64,000 nucleotides of DNA from Acaudatibacter sp963835495 (GCA_963835495.1 CAWIFQ010000003.1:1860001-1924000); one strand, 5' to 3'. Numbered from the stretch's first letter, positions 35,662 to 44,862 are shown. Translations and numbers: made by a program. The notes: generated by a model not told the origin, from the letters alone.

Positions 35662-36099
35662 GCCGGCGCCTGATCCAGGCCGGCGCCAGCCGAAGCGGCG
35701 CCAGCGCGGTGGAGTTCGCGCTCGTGCTGTTCCCGCTCCTGCTCGTCATCTTCGGCGTCATCGAATTCGGCCGCGCGATGTGGACCCGCGAGGCCTTGCA
35801 GGAGACGGCCATCGCCGGCGCGCGGTGCATGGGCGTGTTGAACAGCAACTGCGCCACCGGCGCGCGCCTACAGCGCCTCCGGCACGACGGCCTACGTCCA
35901 GACCGTCGCACGCGCCTGGGGCATCGTCCTGCCGGGCACGAGCGTGAGCCTGGACCGCAACGCCACCTGCGCCGGGGTCTCCGGCTTTTCGTCGGTGTCG
36001 CTCACCTACACGTTCCAGCCGGTGACGCCAGGGCTGCTCGGGTCATTGAGCGGGGGCGTGCCGCTCACTGCGACCGCCTGCTTTCCGAACAATTCCTGA
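35658..36099 (+). pseudogene. Second TadE-like pseudopilin, frameshifted
   Basis: The N-terminal frame has the TadE pseudopilin helix (SGASAVEFALVLFPLLLVIFGVIEFGRAMW). Removing one C at 35865 joins it to a second frame that continues AYSASGTTAYVQTVARAWGI and ends NNS at 36099, giving 146 aa. Without correction the frame runs on into unrelated sequence. It starts with an ATGA overlap with the upstream tadE-like gene, so the three rightward genes form one operon. Confidence 0.8.
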
Positions 36100-36124
36100 C
36101 GCCTAGCGGCCCGCTGAAGGCGCC

Positions 36125-38233
36125 CTACCCCGCCGCCTGCGCCGCCCGCGCCTGCTTGAGGATGTAGGCGCGGATCGATTCCACCTGGTTCGCGTCGAGG
36201 TACTTCGAGAAGCTGGCCATGCCGTTCGACTTGCGCGCGCCGCCCAGCACCACCGATTGGAAATCGGTCGGGGTGAGGATCATCTGCGAGGTCTTCAGGT
36301 CGGGCAGGTAGCGGCCGGAGACGCTGGGGCCGTGGCAGGTCGAGCAGTTGGCTTCGAACAGCGAGAAGCCGGCCTTCTCGTCACCCGTCGACGTGACGCC
36401 CGCCAGCGCGACGCTCATCTTGGGCGGCGCCGGATAGGCCGGGGCTGTATCGGTCCCGCCGATCTTGAACACCAGCAGGCGGCCCGGCATGCGCGGGCGA
36501 TCCGGCAGCGCGAAGTGCGCCGCCAGCGGCGCCGCGCCGCCGTAGCCGACCATGATCGCCACGTACTGGTCAGATCCGATCCGGTAGGTCATCGGCGCCG
36601 CCGTGATCCCGACCCCGGCGTCGTAGCTCCACAGCGGTTTGCCCTCCTTGGCCGAGTAGGCGACGAACTTGCCGTCGCCGTTGCCCTCGAACACCAGCCC
36701 GCCGGCGGTCGCCAGCGTCCCGGCGTTCCAGAACACCGGCAGGTCCACCGTCCAGCGCGCCTTGCCCGCGACCGGATCCCAGGCGACCAGCATGCCCTTG
36801 AGCGAGGCCTTCATCGCCGCGCGCTGGGCCTTGTCGTCCGGCAATCCGCCGAAGTCGTAGTTGAGTCCGAGGTTCCAGCCGCCGTCCTTGAACTTGAAGT
36901 TCGGATCGACGCCGTAGGCGTAGGCCGAGACCATCGCCGGGATGTAGACCAGCCCCTCGGTCGGGTCGTACGAGATCGGTTGCCAGTTGTGCGCGCCGTA
37001 TGGCGCCGGGGAGACGACCGTCAGGTTCGCGCCGTAGCGCGCGCCGGGATTCTCGACCGGGCGGCCCGTCTTCAGGTCCACCGACTTGGCCCAGCTGATG
37101 GTGCCGGGCGGGGTGTAGCCGTTGGCCGAGATCAGCTGCCCGTTCGCGCGGTCCAGCACATAGAAGAAGCCGTTCTTGTTGGCCTGCATCAGCACCTTGC
37201 GCGGCGCGCCGGCGATCGTCAGGTCGGCCAGGATCATCGGCTGATCGCTGTCGTAGTCCCAGGCGTCGTCCGGGGTGTTCTGGTAGTGCCAGACGTACTT
37301 CCCGGTGTCGGCGTTGACCGCGATGATCGACGAGAGGAACAGGTTGTCGCTCTTGCCGTCGGAGCGATGCACCGGCGCCCAGGGCGTGCCGTTGCCGGTG
37401 CCGAAGTAGACCAGGTTTAGGTCGGGGTCGTAGACGATCGAGTCCCACACCGTTCCGCCGCCGCCGCTGGGCGGCACCTTGCCGCCCCAGGTGCCGGCCG
37501 CCTTGCTGGCGAGCACGTCGTCCGACGCCGCGCCGTCGGCCTGACCGGTCGGATTGGGCGTGGTGTAGAAGCGCCAGAGCAGCTTGCCGCTGCCGGCGTC
37601 GTAGGCGGAGAGATAGCCGCGCACGCCGTATTCGGCCCCGCCCTCCCCGATCAGCACCATGCCCTTCACGACCCGCGGCGCGCCGGTGATGGTGTAAGGC
37701 TTGGAGGGGTCGGTAGCCTGGACGCTCCAGGCCGGCTGGCCGGTGGCCGCGTCGAGCGCGATGAGCTGGCCGGCGATGGTGGCGACGTAGACCTTGCCGT
37801 TCCAGACCGCGACACCGCGGTTGACCACGTCGCAGCAGGCCTTGAAGCCGTCTTCGCCGGGCACCTTGGGGTCGAACGCCCACTTCAGCGCCCCGGTCGC
37901 CGCGTTGAAGGCGTAGACTTTCGACCAGGTGGTGGTGGTGTAGAGCGTGCCGTCGACCACCAGCGGCGTCGCCTCCTGGCCGCGGTCGGTGTCGAACTGA
38001 TAGTGCCAGGCCAGGCCCAGCTGGCCGACGTTGCCGGTGCTGACATCGGTGAGCGGACTGAAGCGCTGCTCCGAATAGGTGCGCCCGTAGCTCATCCAGT
38101 TGTCGCCATCGCTGTTCGCCGCGGTCAGCCGGGCGGCGTCGACCGCGCCGGGCGCCTTGGCGGCCGGCTTGCACGCCCAAAGTCCCACCAAAGCCATGGC
38201 GATCGCCACGCCACGAAGGATGCTGCGCCCCAT
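36125..38233 (-). CDS. PQQ-dependent quinohemoprotein alcohol dehydrogenase
   Basis: A 702-residue PQQ beta-propeller enzyme fused to a C-terminal cytochrome c domain (type II quinohemoprotein ADH), which passes electrons from an alcohol or aldehyde to heme. Visible features are the vicinal disulfide pair (KACCDVVNRG), several W-motif propeller blades, the catalytic DYDSD region and the heme motif CSTCH (about residue 620). The ATG at 38233 has GGAGACG just upstream; the longer in-frame extension is noncoding. The N-terminus (ALVGLWACKP) could be a lipoprotein signal. PQQ synthesis genes are not in the window. Confidence 0.92.
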   Translation of the reverse strand: MGRSILRGVAIAMALVGLWACKPAAKAPGAVDAARLTAANSDGDNWMSYGRTYSEQRFSPLTDVSTGNVGQLGLAWHYQFDTDRGQEATPLVVDGTLYTTTTWSKVYAFNAATGALKWAFDPKVPGEDGFKACCDVVNRGVAVWNGKVYVATIAGQLIALDAATGQPAWSVQATDPSKPYTITGAPRVVKGMVLIGEGGAEYGVRGYLSAYDAGSGKLLWRFYTTPNPTGQADGAASDDVLASKAAGTWGGKVPPSGGGGTVWDSIVYDPDLNLVYFGTGNGTPWAPVHRSDGKSDNLFLSSIIAVNADTGKYVWHYQNTPDDAWDYDSDQPMILADLTIAGAPRKVLMQANKNGFFYVLDRANGQLISANGYTPPGTISWAKSVDLKTGRPVENPGARYGANLTVVSPAPYGAHNWQPISYDPTEGLVYIPAMVSAYAYGVDPNFKFKDGGWNLGLNYDFGGLPDDKAQRAAMKASLKGMLVAWDPVAGKARWTVDLPVFWNAGTLATAGGLVFEGNGDGKFVAYSAKEGKPLWSYDAGVGITAAPMTYRIGSDQYVAIMVGYGGAAPLAAHFALPDRPRMPGRLLVFKIGGTDTAPAYPAPPKMSVALAGVTSTGDEKAGFSLFEANCSTCHGPSVSGRYLPDLKTSQMILTPTDFQSVVLGGARKSNGMASFSKYLDANQVESIRAYILKQARAAQAAG

Positions 38234-38371
38234 ACTCACGTCTCCATTCCCTGTGCGCCGGTTCGCCAGCGTCTTCCTCTGAACGTGTTCTACGCCAAGC
38301 GTCGCCTTTGGCGAACCGTGACGTCGCGGCGCCTCTCGCCCGGCCTTGCGGAATCCGCCATAGCTCCGCCG

Positions 38372-39151
38372 ATGAGCAACGAACCCTTCTTCACCCGCGA
38401 CGGCGATCTCTATCAGCCAACCGCCTCCAGCCGCGGCCCCTGGAGCCCGACCTCGCTGCATGGACGCGTCGTCGCCGGGCTGCTCGCCCACGCGATTGAG
38501 CAGCGCTACGGCGAGCCCGAGATGGTCCCGGCTCGCTTCACCATCGACATGTACCGCCTGCCCGACCTCTCGGCGGCGGAGGTGAGCGTCAAGCCGGTCC
38601 GCGAGGGCCGCCGGATCAAGGTGATCGACGCCGAGTACCTCGTCGGCGGGATTTCCATGGCGCGGGCGACCTGCGTCTTCCTGCGCAAGTCCGAGAATCC
38701 CGAGGGCAACGTCTGGACCCCGCCCAGCTGGGAGGTTCCCAAACCGGCCGACATTCCGCCCCCGGAAGACGCCCGCGGCGGCATGGGCGGGATGTGGGCG
38801 ACGCGCGCCATCACCGGCGGCTTCGGCACGGTCGGCCAGAAGCGGCTGTGGATGAGCGAGGTGCGCGATCTCGCCCCAGGCGTGGCCTTCACCCCGTTCA
38901 CACGCGTCGCCATCGCCGCCGACTTCGCCAGCCCGTTCGCCAACTCGGGCGACAAGGGGCTCGGCTGGATCAACAGCGACATCACCCTCTACCTGCACCG
39001 CCTGCCGGTCACCCAATGGATCGGCTTCGAGGTGAAGAACCATGGCGCCACCGAGGGCGTCGCGATCGGCGAATGCTGGCTCTACGACGAGCAGGGACCG
39101 ATCGGCACGTCCAGCGTGATCGCGCTGGCGCAGCGGAGGAACATGGGATGA
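38372..39151 (+). CDS. Acyl-CoA thioesterase-like (double hot-dog) protein
   Basis: A 259-residue protein resembling the TesB/acyl-CoA thioesterase-like family with two hot-dog folds: the first includes LHGRVVAGLLAHAIE and MARATCVFLRK, the second DITLYLHRLPVTQWIGFE and GECWLYDEQGPIGTSSV. It would hydrolyse acyl-CoA esters; chain-length preference is unknown. It leads a rightward set of thioesterase, SDR and TauD-like genes and is divergent from the PQQ dehydrogenase. Confidence 0.8.
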   Translation: MSNEPFFTRDGDLYQPTASSRGPWSPTSLHGRVVAGLLAHAIEQRYGEPEMVPARFTIDMYRLPDLSAAEVSVKPVREGRRIKVIDAEYLVGGISMARATCVFLRKSENPEGNVWTPPSWEVPKPADIPPPEDARGGMGGMWATRAITGGFGTVGQKRLWMSEVRDLAPGVAFTPFTRVAIAADFASPFANSGDKGLGWINSDITLYLHRLPVTQWIGFEVKNHGATEGVAIGECWLYDEQGPIGTSSVIALAQRRNMG

Positions 39152-39915
39152 TGCGCGCCTTCGATCTGACGGGCCGCGTCGCGCTGGTGACCGGCGGCAA
39201 TGGCGGCATCGGACTTGGCATGGCGAGGGGCCTGGCCAAGGCCGGCGCGCGGGTGATCATCGCCGCGCGCAACGAGCAGAAAAACGCTGCGGCCGTCGCG
39301 GAGCTGACGGCGCTGGGCGCGCCCTGCGAGGCGATGGTGGTCGATGTCGCCGACGAAGCGGCGTGCCGGGCGATGCCGCCAGCGGTGCACGCGAAGTTCG
39401 GCCGCCTCGATATCCTGGTCAACAACGCCGGCATCGCCCGCACGGGCCTGCCTCACAACGTCACCATGGCGGACTGGAACGCGGTGCTGCTGACCAACCT
39501 CACCGCGGTGATGGTCGCCTCGCAGGCCACCCACCCGCTGATGCGGGCGCAGGGCGGCGGCAAGATCATCAACATCGGCTCGCTCTATTCGATCTTCGGC
39601 GGGCCGTTCCAGCCGGCCTACGCCGCAGCCAAGGGCGGCCTGGTGCAGCTGACCAAGTCGCAGGCCGCCGCCTGGGCGCGCCACAACATCCAGGTCAACG
39701 CCATCCTGCCGGGCTGGATCAAGACCGAGATGACCGACGATGCGCGCACGTCCGCCACCAGCTTCAGTGACACCGTCATCGCCCGCACCCCGGCCGGCCG
39801 CTGGGGCGAACCGGCCGACTTCGAAGGTCCCGCCGTGTTCCTGGCCAGCCCGGCCTCGGACTTCGTCACCGGCGCGCTGCTGGGCGTCGACGGCGGCTTC
39901 GCGATCTCGGGGTGA
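39148..39915 (+). CDS. Short-chain dehydrogenase/reductase
   Basis: A 255-residue classical SDR. It has the nucleotide-binding motif TGGNGGIGLG (residues 15-24), NNAG, the catalytic Ser in INIGSLYS, and the Tyr/Lys in AYAAAKGG, then the PGWIKTEMT region. The ATG at 39148 overlaps the thioesterase stop (ATGA). The C-terminus GALLGVDGGF is typical. The substrate is probably an acyl or keto compound given its neighbours, but this is inference. Confidence 0.92.
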   Translation: MMRAFDLTGRVALVTGGNGGIGLGMARGLAKAGARVIIAARNEQKNAAAVAELTALGAPCEAMVVDVADEAACRAMPPAVHAKFGRLDILVNNAGIARTGLPHNVTMADWNAVLLTNLTAVMVASQATHPLMRAQGGGKIINIGSLYSIFGGPFQPAYAAAKGGLVQLTKSQAAAWARHNIQVNAILPGWIKTEMTDDARTSATSFSDTVIARTPAGRWGEPADFEGPAVFLASPASDFVTGALLGVDGGFAISG

Positions 39916-39946
39916 CGATCCTCCGGTTTCGGCGCAAATTCTCGCC

Positions 39947-40810
39947 ATGAGCCTTGCGGACATCGCCCCCGGCCTGCGGATCAAGCCCAATCCTACCGGC
40001 TTCGGCGCCGAGGTCACCGGCCTCGACCTTGCTCAGCCGCTGCCAGCCCAGACGCTGGCCGCGGTGAAGGCCGCGTTCCTCGCCCACGGCGTGCTGTGGT
40101 TCCCGGACCAGCCGCTGACCCACGACCAGCTCGAGGCCTTCACGCTGCAGCTCGGAGAATTCGGCTGGGATCCCTACGTCGCGCCGCTGGCCGACCGCCC
40201 GCACATCCTCGAGGTCCGCCGCGAGCCGGACGAGAAGACCGCGCCGTTCGGCGGCTTCTGGCACTCCGACTGGAGCTTCCAGGAGACGCCGCCGGCGGCG
40301 ACCATCCTCCACGCCAAGGTGGTCCCGCCGGTGGGTGGCGACACGCTCTACGCCGACGGCGTGGCCGCCTATGAGGCGCTGTCGCCCGCGTTCCAGCGCA
40401 TGATCGCGCCGCTGAAGGCGATCCACTCCGCGTCGCGGCCGTATGGACCTTCGGGCATCTACGCTAAGGAAGAGGGCCGCAAGGGCATGACCATCCTGCC
40501 CAGCCCCGAGGCCGAGAAGCGCTTCGCCCACCCCCTGGTGCGCACCCTGGACGACGGGCGCAAGGCGCTGTTCGTCAATCACGTCTACACCCTGGCGATC
40601 GAGGGCTTCGCGGAAGCCGAGAGCGCCGCCCTGCTCGGCTTCCTGCTGGGACACATGACCCAGGACCGCTTCGTCTATCGCCACAACTGGTCGGCGAACA
40701 TGCTGACGATGTGGGACAACCGCCGTTCGGTCCACAACGCCACCGGCGGCTACGACGGCCACCTGCGGGTCATGCACCGCACGACTGTGGCTGGGGCGCG
40801 GCCGGTCTGA
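39947..40810 (+). CDS. TauD/TfdA family Fe(II)/2-oxoglutarate dioxygenase
   Basis: A 287-residue non-heme iron dioxygenase. The iron ligands are visible: HSD in FWHSDWSF (about residue 105) and the distal His in RRSVHNAT, with the 2-oxoglutarate-binding Arg in RVMHRTT near the C-terminus. It resembles the taurine/alkyl-sulfate/2,4-D dioxygenases, but the substrate is not determinable. It lies 31 bp after the SDR and probably shares its transcript. Confidence 0.92.
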   Translation: MSLADIAPGLRIKPNPTGFGAEVTGLDLAQPLPAQTLAAVKAAFLAHGVLWFPDQPLTHDQLEAFTLQLGEFGWDPYVAPLADRPHILEVRREPDEKTAPFGGFWHSDWSFQETPPAATILHAKVVPPVGGDTLYADGVAAYEALSPAFQRMIAPLKAIHSASRPYGPSGIYAKEEGRKGMTILPSPEAEKRFAHPLVRTLDDGRKALFVNHVYTLAIEGFAEAESAALLGFLLGHMTQDRFVYRHNWSANMLTMWDNRRSVHNATGGYDGHLRVMHRTTVAGARPV

Positions 40811-40819
40811 ACGCGGACG

Positions 40820-42339
40820 TCAGCTGACTGAGCCGTAGTTGGGCATGTCATAAGTCACCGAACGCCCCACCTTCGCCAGTGCTGTCTGGACATCGGGGCG
40901 CGCCGCAGCAACTCTGAGGCGGTCTCGCATCTTCTGGTTCAACGGCATCAGCTTGCCCTCTCGATAGACCTGCAGATCGCTGAGCGCGACAGACCGCAGA
41001 ATGGGATCTGCGAGCCTGGAGACGAGCGTCGAGGCGATCTCGTCGTCGGTACCCATGCAAAGCAACCCGTCCAGAAAGGGGGCAGGCGCGCGCGTCTGGT
41101 TTTCCCGAAGAGTGTCCAGCTGCGCGCTGGCCTCGGCGTCGCGTCCCACTAGGTGGTACGCGCAGGCTTTCATCTCGACCAACTCAGCAACGCCCTTAAC
41201 GTCCAGGCCTTCGGGTCGATCTGACTCGAGGATCGGGATCGCCTCAGCCGGGCGGCCTGCATCGATCATCATGTCGGCGAGCGACATGTCGAGGCGCGCC
41301 CGCAGGGCGCAGCGTCCGCAGAACGTCGAGATGGCGGCCATTGCCTCGTCGTTCCGGCCAAGCTCAATGAGGGCGGCGGATTTCCAACCGGTCGCGTCAG
41401 TAAACGAGCCGGGGTCCTCGAAATAGGCGTTGGACGCCTCACGCCCGAATTGAGCGTGCGCGAGGGCGGCGTCCAGCACGTTCAGCGCCTCCGGAAAGCG
41501 GTCCAAGGCGTAGAACGACGAAGCCAGATCGACCTGCGCAGCCAAGCGGTGCGGGTTGGCGGTTGCGACAGCTCTTGCACGCGCCAGTTGGGCATCGGCC
41601 AACGCCTTGACGTCGAATGCGGCAGGGTCGGAAGCCACGATGGCGTCGAACCGCCGGTCCGCGCGCAGCGCCGCCATGACATACGGACTAGCGATTGGCG
41701 GGCGAAGCGGACCGCCTGCTTGTCATCTCCCTTGTCGATGGAAGCGACCGCAGCCTGCAGCCAGAGGGGGCTGAGCGAGTCCATCGGGTTGTTGGCGCCC
41801 AGATCGACGGGGGCCGTCAGTTCGGCAAGCTCCAGTCGAGCAGCCTCGGCGTTCGGCAGCGCGCCAAAGCTGACGTCAAGAGGCACGAGGTACGGCGTCG
41901 GAACATCCTCAAGGGCGGTCGCAGCCGTCGCCCGCAGATGCTCGAACGAGATGTATGCGTCGGCAGGGTCGTCCGACTTGGCGGCCGACAGCATTCGGCC
42001 AACCCAATCTGTCGTGGTCGCTAACGGGCTCTGCGCCGCCAGCCGGAAGGCGTCATGAGCCTTGGCGTAAGCCTCGCAGTTCCATGCGGCGCGGGCGTAC
42101 AGGTCGACGAGTTCTTCGCGCTTGGCGGGGGTCAGCTGGTTGAGCACGTCGGGCTGCATTTCGCGCTCGAGCGAACCCATTGCGATGTCGTAAGCGCCGC
42201 GCTGGAACATCATCTGCGCCGACGCCATCGGCGCGGCGACGATGCCGTCCTGCGGCGACATCCCGGCCGGCGCTTGCGAGGCCTTCGCGCTGCAGGCCGC
42301 AAGCGCTACGGCCGCAAGGCCAACCAACACATTACGCAT
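40820..42339 (-). pseudogene. TPR-type lipoprotein, frameshifted
   Basis: Two frames join near 41689 to give about 506 residues if one base is added. The N-terminal frame starts with a lipoprotein signal (VGLAAVALAACSA, Cys about residue 16) and continues in Ala-rich helical repeats; the C-terminal frame carries on with tetratricopeptide-like helix pairs (NPHRLAAQVDLASSFYALDRFPEALNVLDAAL). It is probably an envelope tetratricopeptide protein; the partner is unknown. Base composition is less GC-rich than in its neighbours. The missing base would complete GACTC at 41686-41690. Confidence 0.7.
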
Positions 42340-42431
42340 GGGGTAGCTCCGCCCGTTTCCAGGCCGACCCTTACGCCACGACGCCTAATAAACCGTGGCG
42401 TGCAGCCAGATGGTCGCCGCCGCCGCTGCGC

Positions 42432-43193
42432 CTACAGCACCGCCAGCATCTCTCCCACCAGCGGGTGCCTGACGATGTCGACGTCGGCGAGGCGCACGAC
42501 CGAGATGTTGCCGATGCCGTCGAGGCGCCGCGCCACTTCCGCGAGGCCCGAGAGCTCCGGCAGCAGGTCGGACTGGTTGGGGTCGCCGGTGATCACCATG
42601 GTCGACGACCAGCCCAACCGGGTCAGCAGCATCTTCAGCTGCACGTAGGTGCAGTTCTGCGCCTCGTCGATCACCACGAAGGCGTTGTTGAGCGTGCGGC
42701 CGCGCATGAAGCCGACCGGGGCGATCTCGATCGCGCCCTCGGCCATCAGCGCCCTCACCCGCTTCATCGACAGCCGATCGGACAGCGCGTCGTAGAGCGG
42801 GCGCAGATAGGGGGCGAGCTTGTCCTCCATCTCGCCGGGTAGGAAGCCGATCAACTCGCCGGCCTCGACCGCGGGGCGTGAGAGCACGATGCGCGCCACC
42901 TTGCCGCTCTCCAGCGCGTCCACCGCCTTGGAGATGGCGAGATAGGTCTTGCCGGTGCCGGCCGGCCCCAGCGCCAGCACCAGCGCCTTCTCGTCGATCG
43001 CCTCCATCAGGCGGGCCTGGCCGGGCGACTTGGGTTTTATTGTCTTGAGGTACCCCTGCTCGCGCTCGGTCTCAAGGGCGATCGGACTCCAGCCGCGGGC
43101 GAGGGGCAGACGGCGCACCTTGGCGTCGTCTTCGAACTGGGCGGCGTCAAATGCGCCTTCACGGGTCATGCGCTTCAGAGCTCGCTTGGTCAT
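42432..43193 (-). CDS. phoH: PhoH family protein (P-loop ATPase)
   Basis: A 253-residue member of the PhoH family, related to the RNA-helicase N-terminal domain. Walker A is LGPAGTGKTYLA (about residue 77), Walker B VVIDEAQN (about residue 171), and a conserved ITGDPNQ follows. PhoH proteins are associated with phosphate stress and RNA metabolism. It has an upstream 312-bp noncoding region containing a minus-strand terminator (43218-43246), so phoH may have its own downstream promoter. Confidence 0.92.
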   Translation of the reverse strand: MTKRALKRMTREGAFDAAQFEDDAKVRRLPLARGWSPIALETEREQGYLKTIKPKSPGQARLMEAIDEKALVLALGPAGTGKTYLAISKAVDALESGKVARIVLSRPAVEAGELIGFLPGEMEDKLAPYLRPLYDALSDRLSMKRVRALMAEGAIEIAPVGFMRGRTLNNAFVVIDEAQNCTYVQLKMLLTRLGWSSTMVITGDPNQSDLLPELSGLAEVARRLDGIGNISVVRLADVDIVRHPLVGEMLAVL

Positions 43194-43217
43194 GGCAGGT
43201 CTCCGCTTGGGGACGTG

Positions 43218-43246
43218 AAAAAGGGCGAGACCGCAATGGCTCGCCC
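43218..43246 (-). terminator. Intrinsic terminator on the minus strand upstream of phoH
   Basis: Read on the minus strand, GGGCGAG (43246-43240) pairs with CTCGCCC (43229-43223) and is followed at once by TTTTT (43222-43218). A T-run after a 7-bp GC-rich stem is a textbook Rho-independent terminator. No minus-strand coding gene lies upstream of it before the methyltransferase beyond the opposite-strand carbonic anhydrase gene. Confidence 0.7.
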
Positions 43247-43440
43247 TGGGTTCGGCTGAGAGGCAGGAAGGGTGCGGAGCCGCCGGCCGGGCGGTCCTGA
43301 GCGCAGTGTCGGAGGCGGAAACGTGGCCCGCCCGACCTTGTGAAGCGACACCCGGTTCTCCGTTAAGGAGGCGCCTCGGGGGAGGTCCCCGAGACGGGAC
43401 TTTTCGCGGGGGCTTTCACCCCTTCGAATCGCCGAACTAC
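43218..43440 (-). ncRNA. Candidate small RNA ending at the orphan terminator
   Basis: The minus-strand terminator implies a transcript, and the only minus-strand sequence available for it is this noncoding stretch (about 200 nt), which also holds several GC-rich hairpins and a CCTCC motif in a small loop near 43358-43371. It matches no RNA family that I recognise. It could instead be a leader/attenuator of phoH. Confidence 0.35.
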
Positions 43441-43505
43441 TATGATCTAGCGTGGTTTATGATCCGTTAATCAAGCCGGCAAAATTAAGAATAGGGTGTG
43501 TGCGG

Positions 43506-44033
43506 ATGACTGCCTATAGATTGGGCGACCAAGAGCCGACGTTGCCTGAGGGCGGCGAATACTGGATAGCGCCGACCGCAGTCGTCGCCGGCAATGTAAT
43601 CCTGAAGAAGAACGCCAGCGTCTGGTTTGGCGCGGTGCTTCGCGGAGACAACGACCCGATCGTTATTGGCGAAAATTCAAATGTTCAGGACAATTCCGTA
43701 CTGCACACTGACATCGGGTCCCCCCTGATCATCGGCGATAATGTGACGGTTGGCCACATGGTGATGCTGCACGGCTGCACCATTGGCGACGGGACGCTGA
43801 TCGGCATCGGCTCGATCGTGCTCAACGGCGCGAAAATAGGGAAAAACTGCCTGGTCGGCGCGGGCGCGCTGATCACCGAGAACAAGGAATTTCCCGACGG
43901 ATCGATGATCCTAGGCTCGCCGGCTAAGGTGGTCCGAGATCTGGCGCCGGAGCAGGCGGCGCGGATGGGAATGGGCGCGCTCGGCTACGTGCGCAACTGG
44001 CAGCGCTTCAAGGCGGGACTCTGCGCGCTGTAA
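43506..44033 (+). CDS. Gamma-class carbonic anhydrase-like hexapeptide protein
   Basis: A 175-residue left-handed beta-helix protein of the YrdA/PaaY/gamma-CA family. The zinc-ligand histidines are recognisable in NSVLHTD and TVGHMVMLHGC. The ATG at 43506 gives the usual N-terminus; an upstream in-frame start adds 18 unlikely residues. The gene's codons (AAT, ATT, AAA, TCA, ATA) and composition are clearly less GC-rich than its surroundings. Its 3' end overlaps the convergent methyltransferase by 26 bp. Confidence 0.88.
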   Translation: MTAYRLGDQEPTLPEGGEYWIAPTAVVAGNVILKKNASVWFGAVLRGDNDPIVIGENSNVQDNSVLHTDIGSPLIIGDNVTVGHMVMLHGCTIGDGTLIGIGSIVLNGAKIGKNCLVGAGALITENKEFPDGSMILGSPAKVVRDLAPEQAARMGMGALGYVRNWQRFKAGLCAL

Positions 44034-44862
44034 CGATCCAGGTCGCCGACGGCAGCTTTACGCCGTTGGGACCGACGTGCGGCGCCAGCGCCGCGCGGAC
44101 CGCCTCGGTCATCGGCGCCCGCAGCAGCGGATTCTCGCGCAGCGCCGCGCCGACAGGGCCGACATTGAGGCAGGTGCGCACCGTGGTCTCCAGATCGCCC
44201 TGGCCGATCGCCTGGTCGTGCGGTTCGATCGAGATCTGGGCGAACCCCGCCTCGCGCAGAATGCCATGCACGCGATCGCGGTCGGCGAAGGCGAAGGGAC
44301 CGGGCGCGTTCGGCGGCGGGGCGGGCGTCGGCGGCAGCAGCGGGGCGACGGCGGCCATCGGGATCGTCATCCAGTGGTTCTCGGCCAGCGCGCGCCAGCA
44401 GACGAAAGCCAGGCGACCGGCCGGCGCCAGCGCCTTGCGGACGTTGGCGAACGCCGCGACCGGATCGGCGAAGAACATGACGCCGAAGCGCGAAAACGCC
44501 GCGTCGGCGGGCTCGAAGGCGAAGGTCTGCGCGTCGGCCTGCACGAAGCTGACCCAGCCAAGACCCAGTTCGTCGGCGCGTCGGCGCGCCACCTCCAGCA
44601 TCGGGGCGGAGATGTCGGCGCCGAGCACCCGCCCACCGCCGCCGACCCGCCGCGCCAGCTCCATCGAGGTGTCGCCGCAGCCGCAGCCGATATCGATGAC
44701 CCGCTCGCCCTCGCGAACGTCCAGCGCCGCCATCGCCGCGAGGCCCAGGTCGTGCAGCTGCGCGTCGAGCGCGTCCTGCATGGCGACCCAGGTCGGTCCG
44801 GCGCTGGCGTTCCAGTAGGCGACCTGCGCCGCGTTGGGGCCGTCGTCCTCGGTCAAGCTCAT
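44008..44862 (-). CDS. SAM-dependent methyltransferase (UbiE/ArsM-like class I)
   Basis: A 284-residue protein with SAM motif I VIDIGCGCGDTSMELA (about residues 55-70), motif II acidic residue in LGADISAPML, and a DAQTFAF region; a C-terminal helical domain follows. The ATG at 44862 has AGGATGG upstream; a start 15 bp earlier is possible. The substrate is unknown. Confidence 0.82.
   Translation of the reverse strand: MSLTEDDGPNAAQVAYWNASAGPTWVAMQDALDAQLHDLGLAAMAALDVREGERVIDIGCGCGDTSMELARRVGGGGRVLGADISAPMLEVARRRADELGLGWVSFVQADAQTFAFEPADAAFSRFGVMFFADPVAAFANVRKALAPAGRLAFVCWRALAENHWMTIPMAAVAPLLPPTPAPPPNAPGPFAFADRDRVHGILREAGFAQISIEPHDQAIGQGDLETTVRTCLNVGPVGAALRENPLLRAPMTEAVRAALAPHVGPNGVKLPSATWIVTARRVPP

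Larger units (their letters stand above)
43194..43505. other. 312-bp noncoding region with strong hairpins
   Basis: Between phoH and the carbonic anhydrase gene. It contains a minus-strand intrinsic terminator (43218-43246), a stem CTCGGGG/CCCCGAG near 43374-43392, a GGGGGC/CACCCC-type hairpin near 43408-43421, and a small CTCC-GTTAA-GGAG stem near 43358. No tRNA or long open frame is present. Confidence 0.55.

Noticed and set aside
38234..39043. In-frame extension upstream of the PQQ dehydrogenase
   Set aside because: It overlaps the divergent thioesterase gene and lacks a signal; the ATG at 38233 has a good ribosome-binding site.
43370..43440. The hairpins near the carbonic anhydrase gene as SRP RNA, 6S RNA or tmRNA
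   Set aside because: None of the conserved sequence blocks of those RNAs is present.
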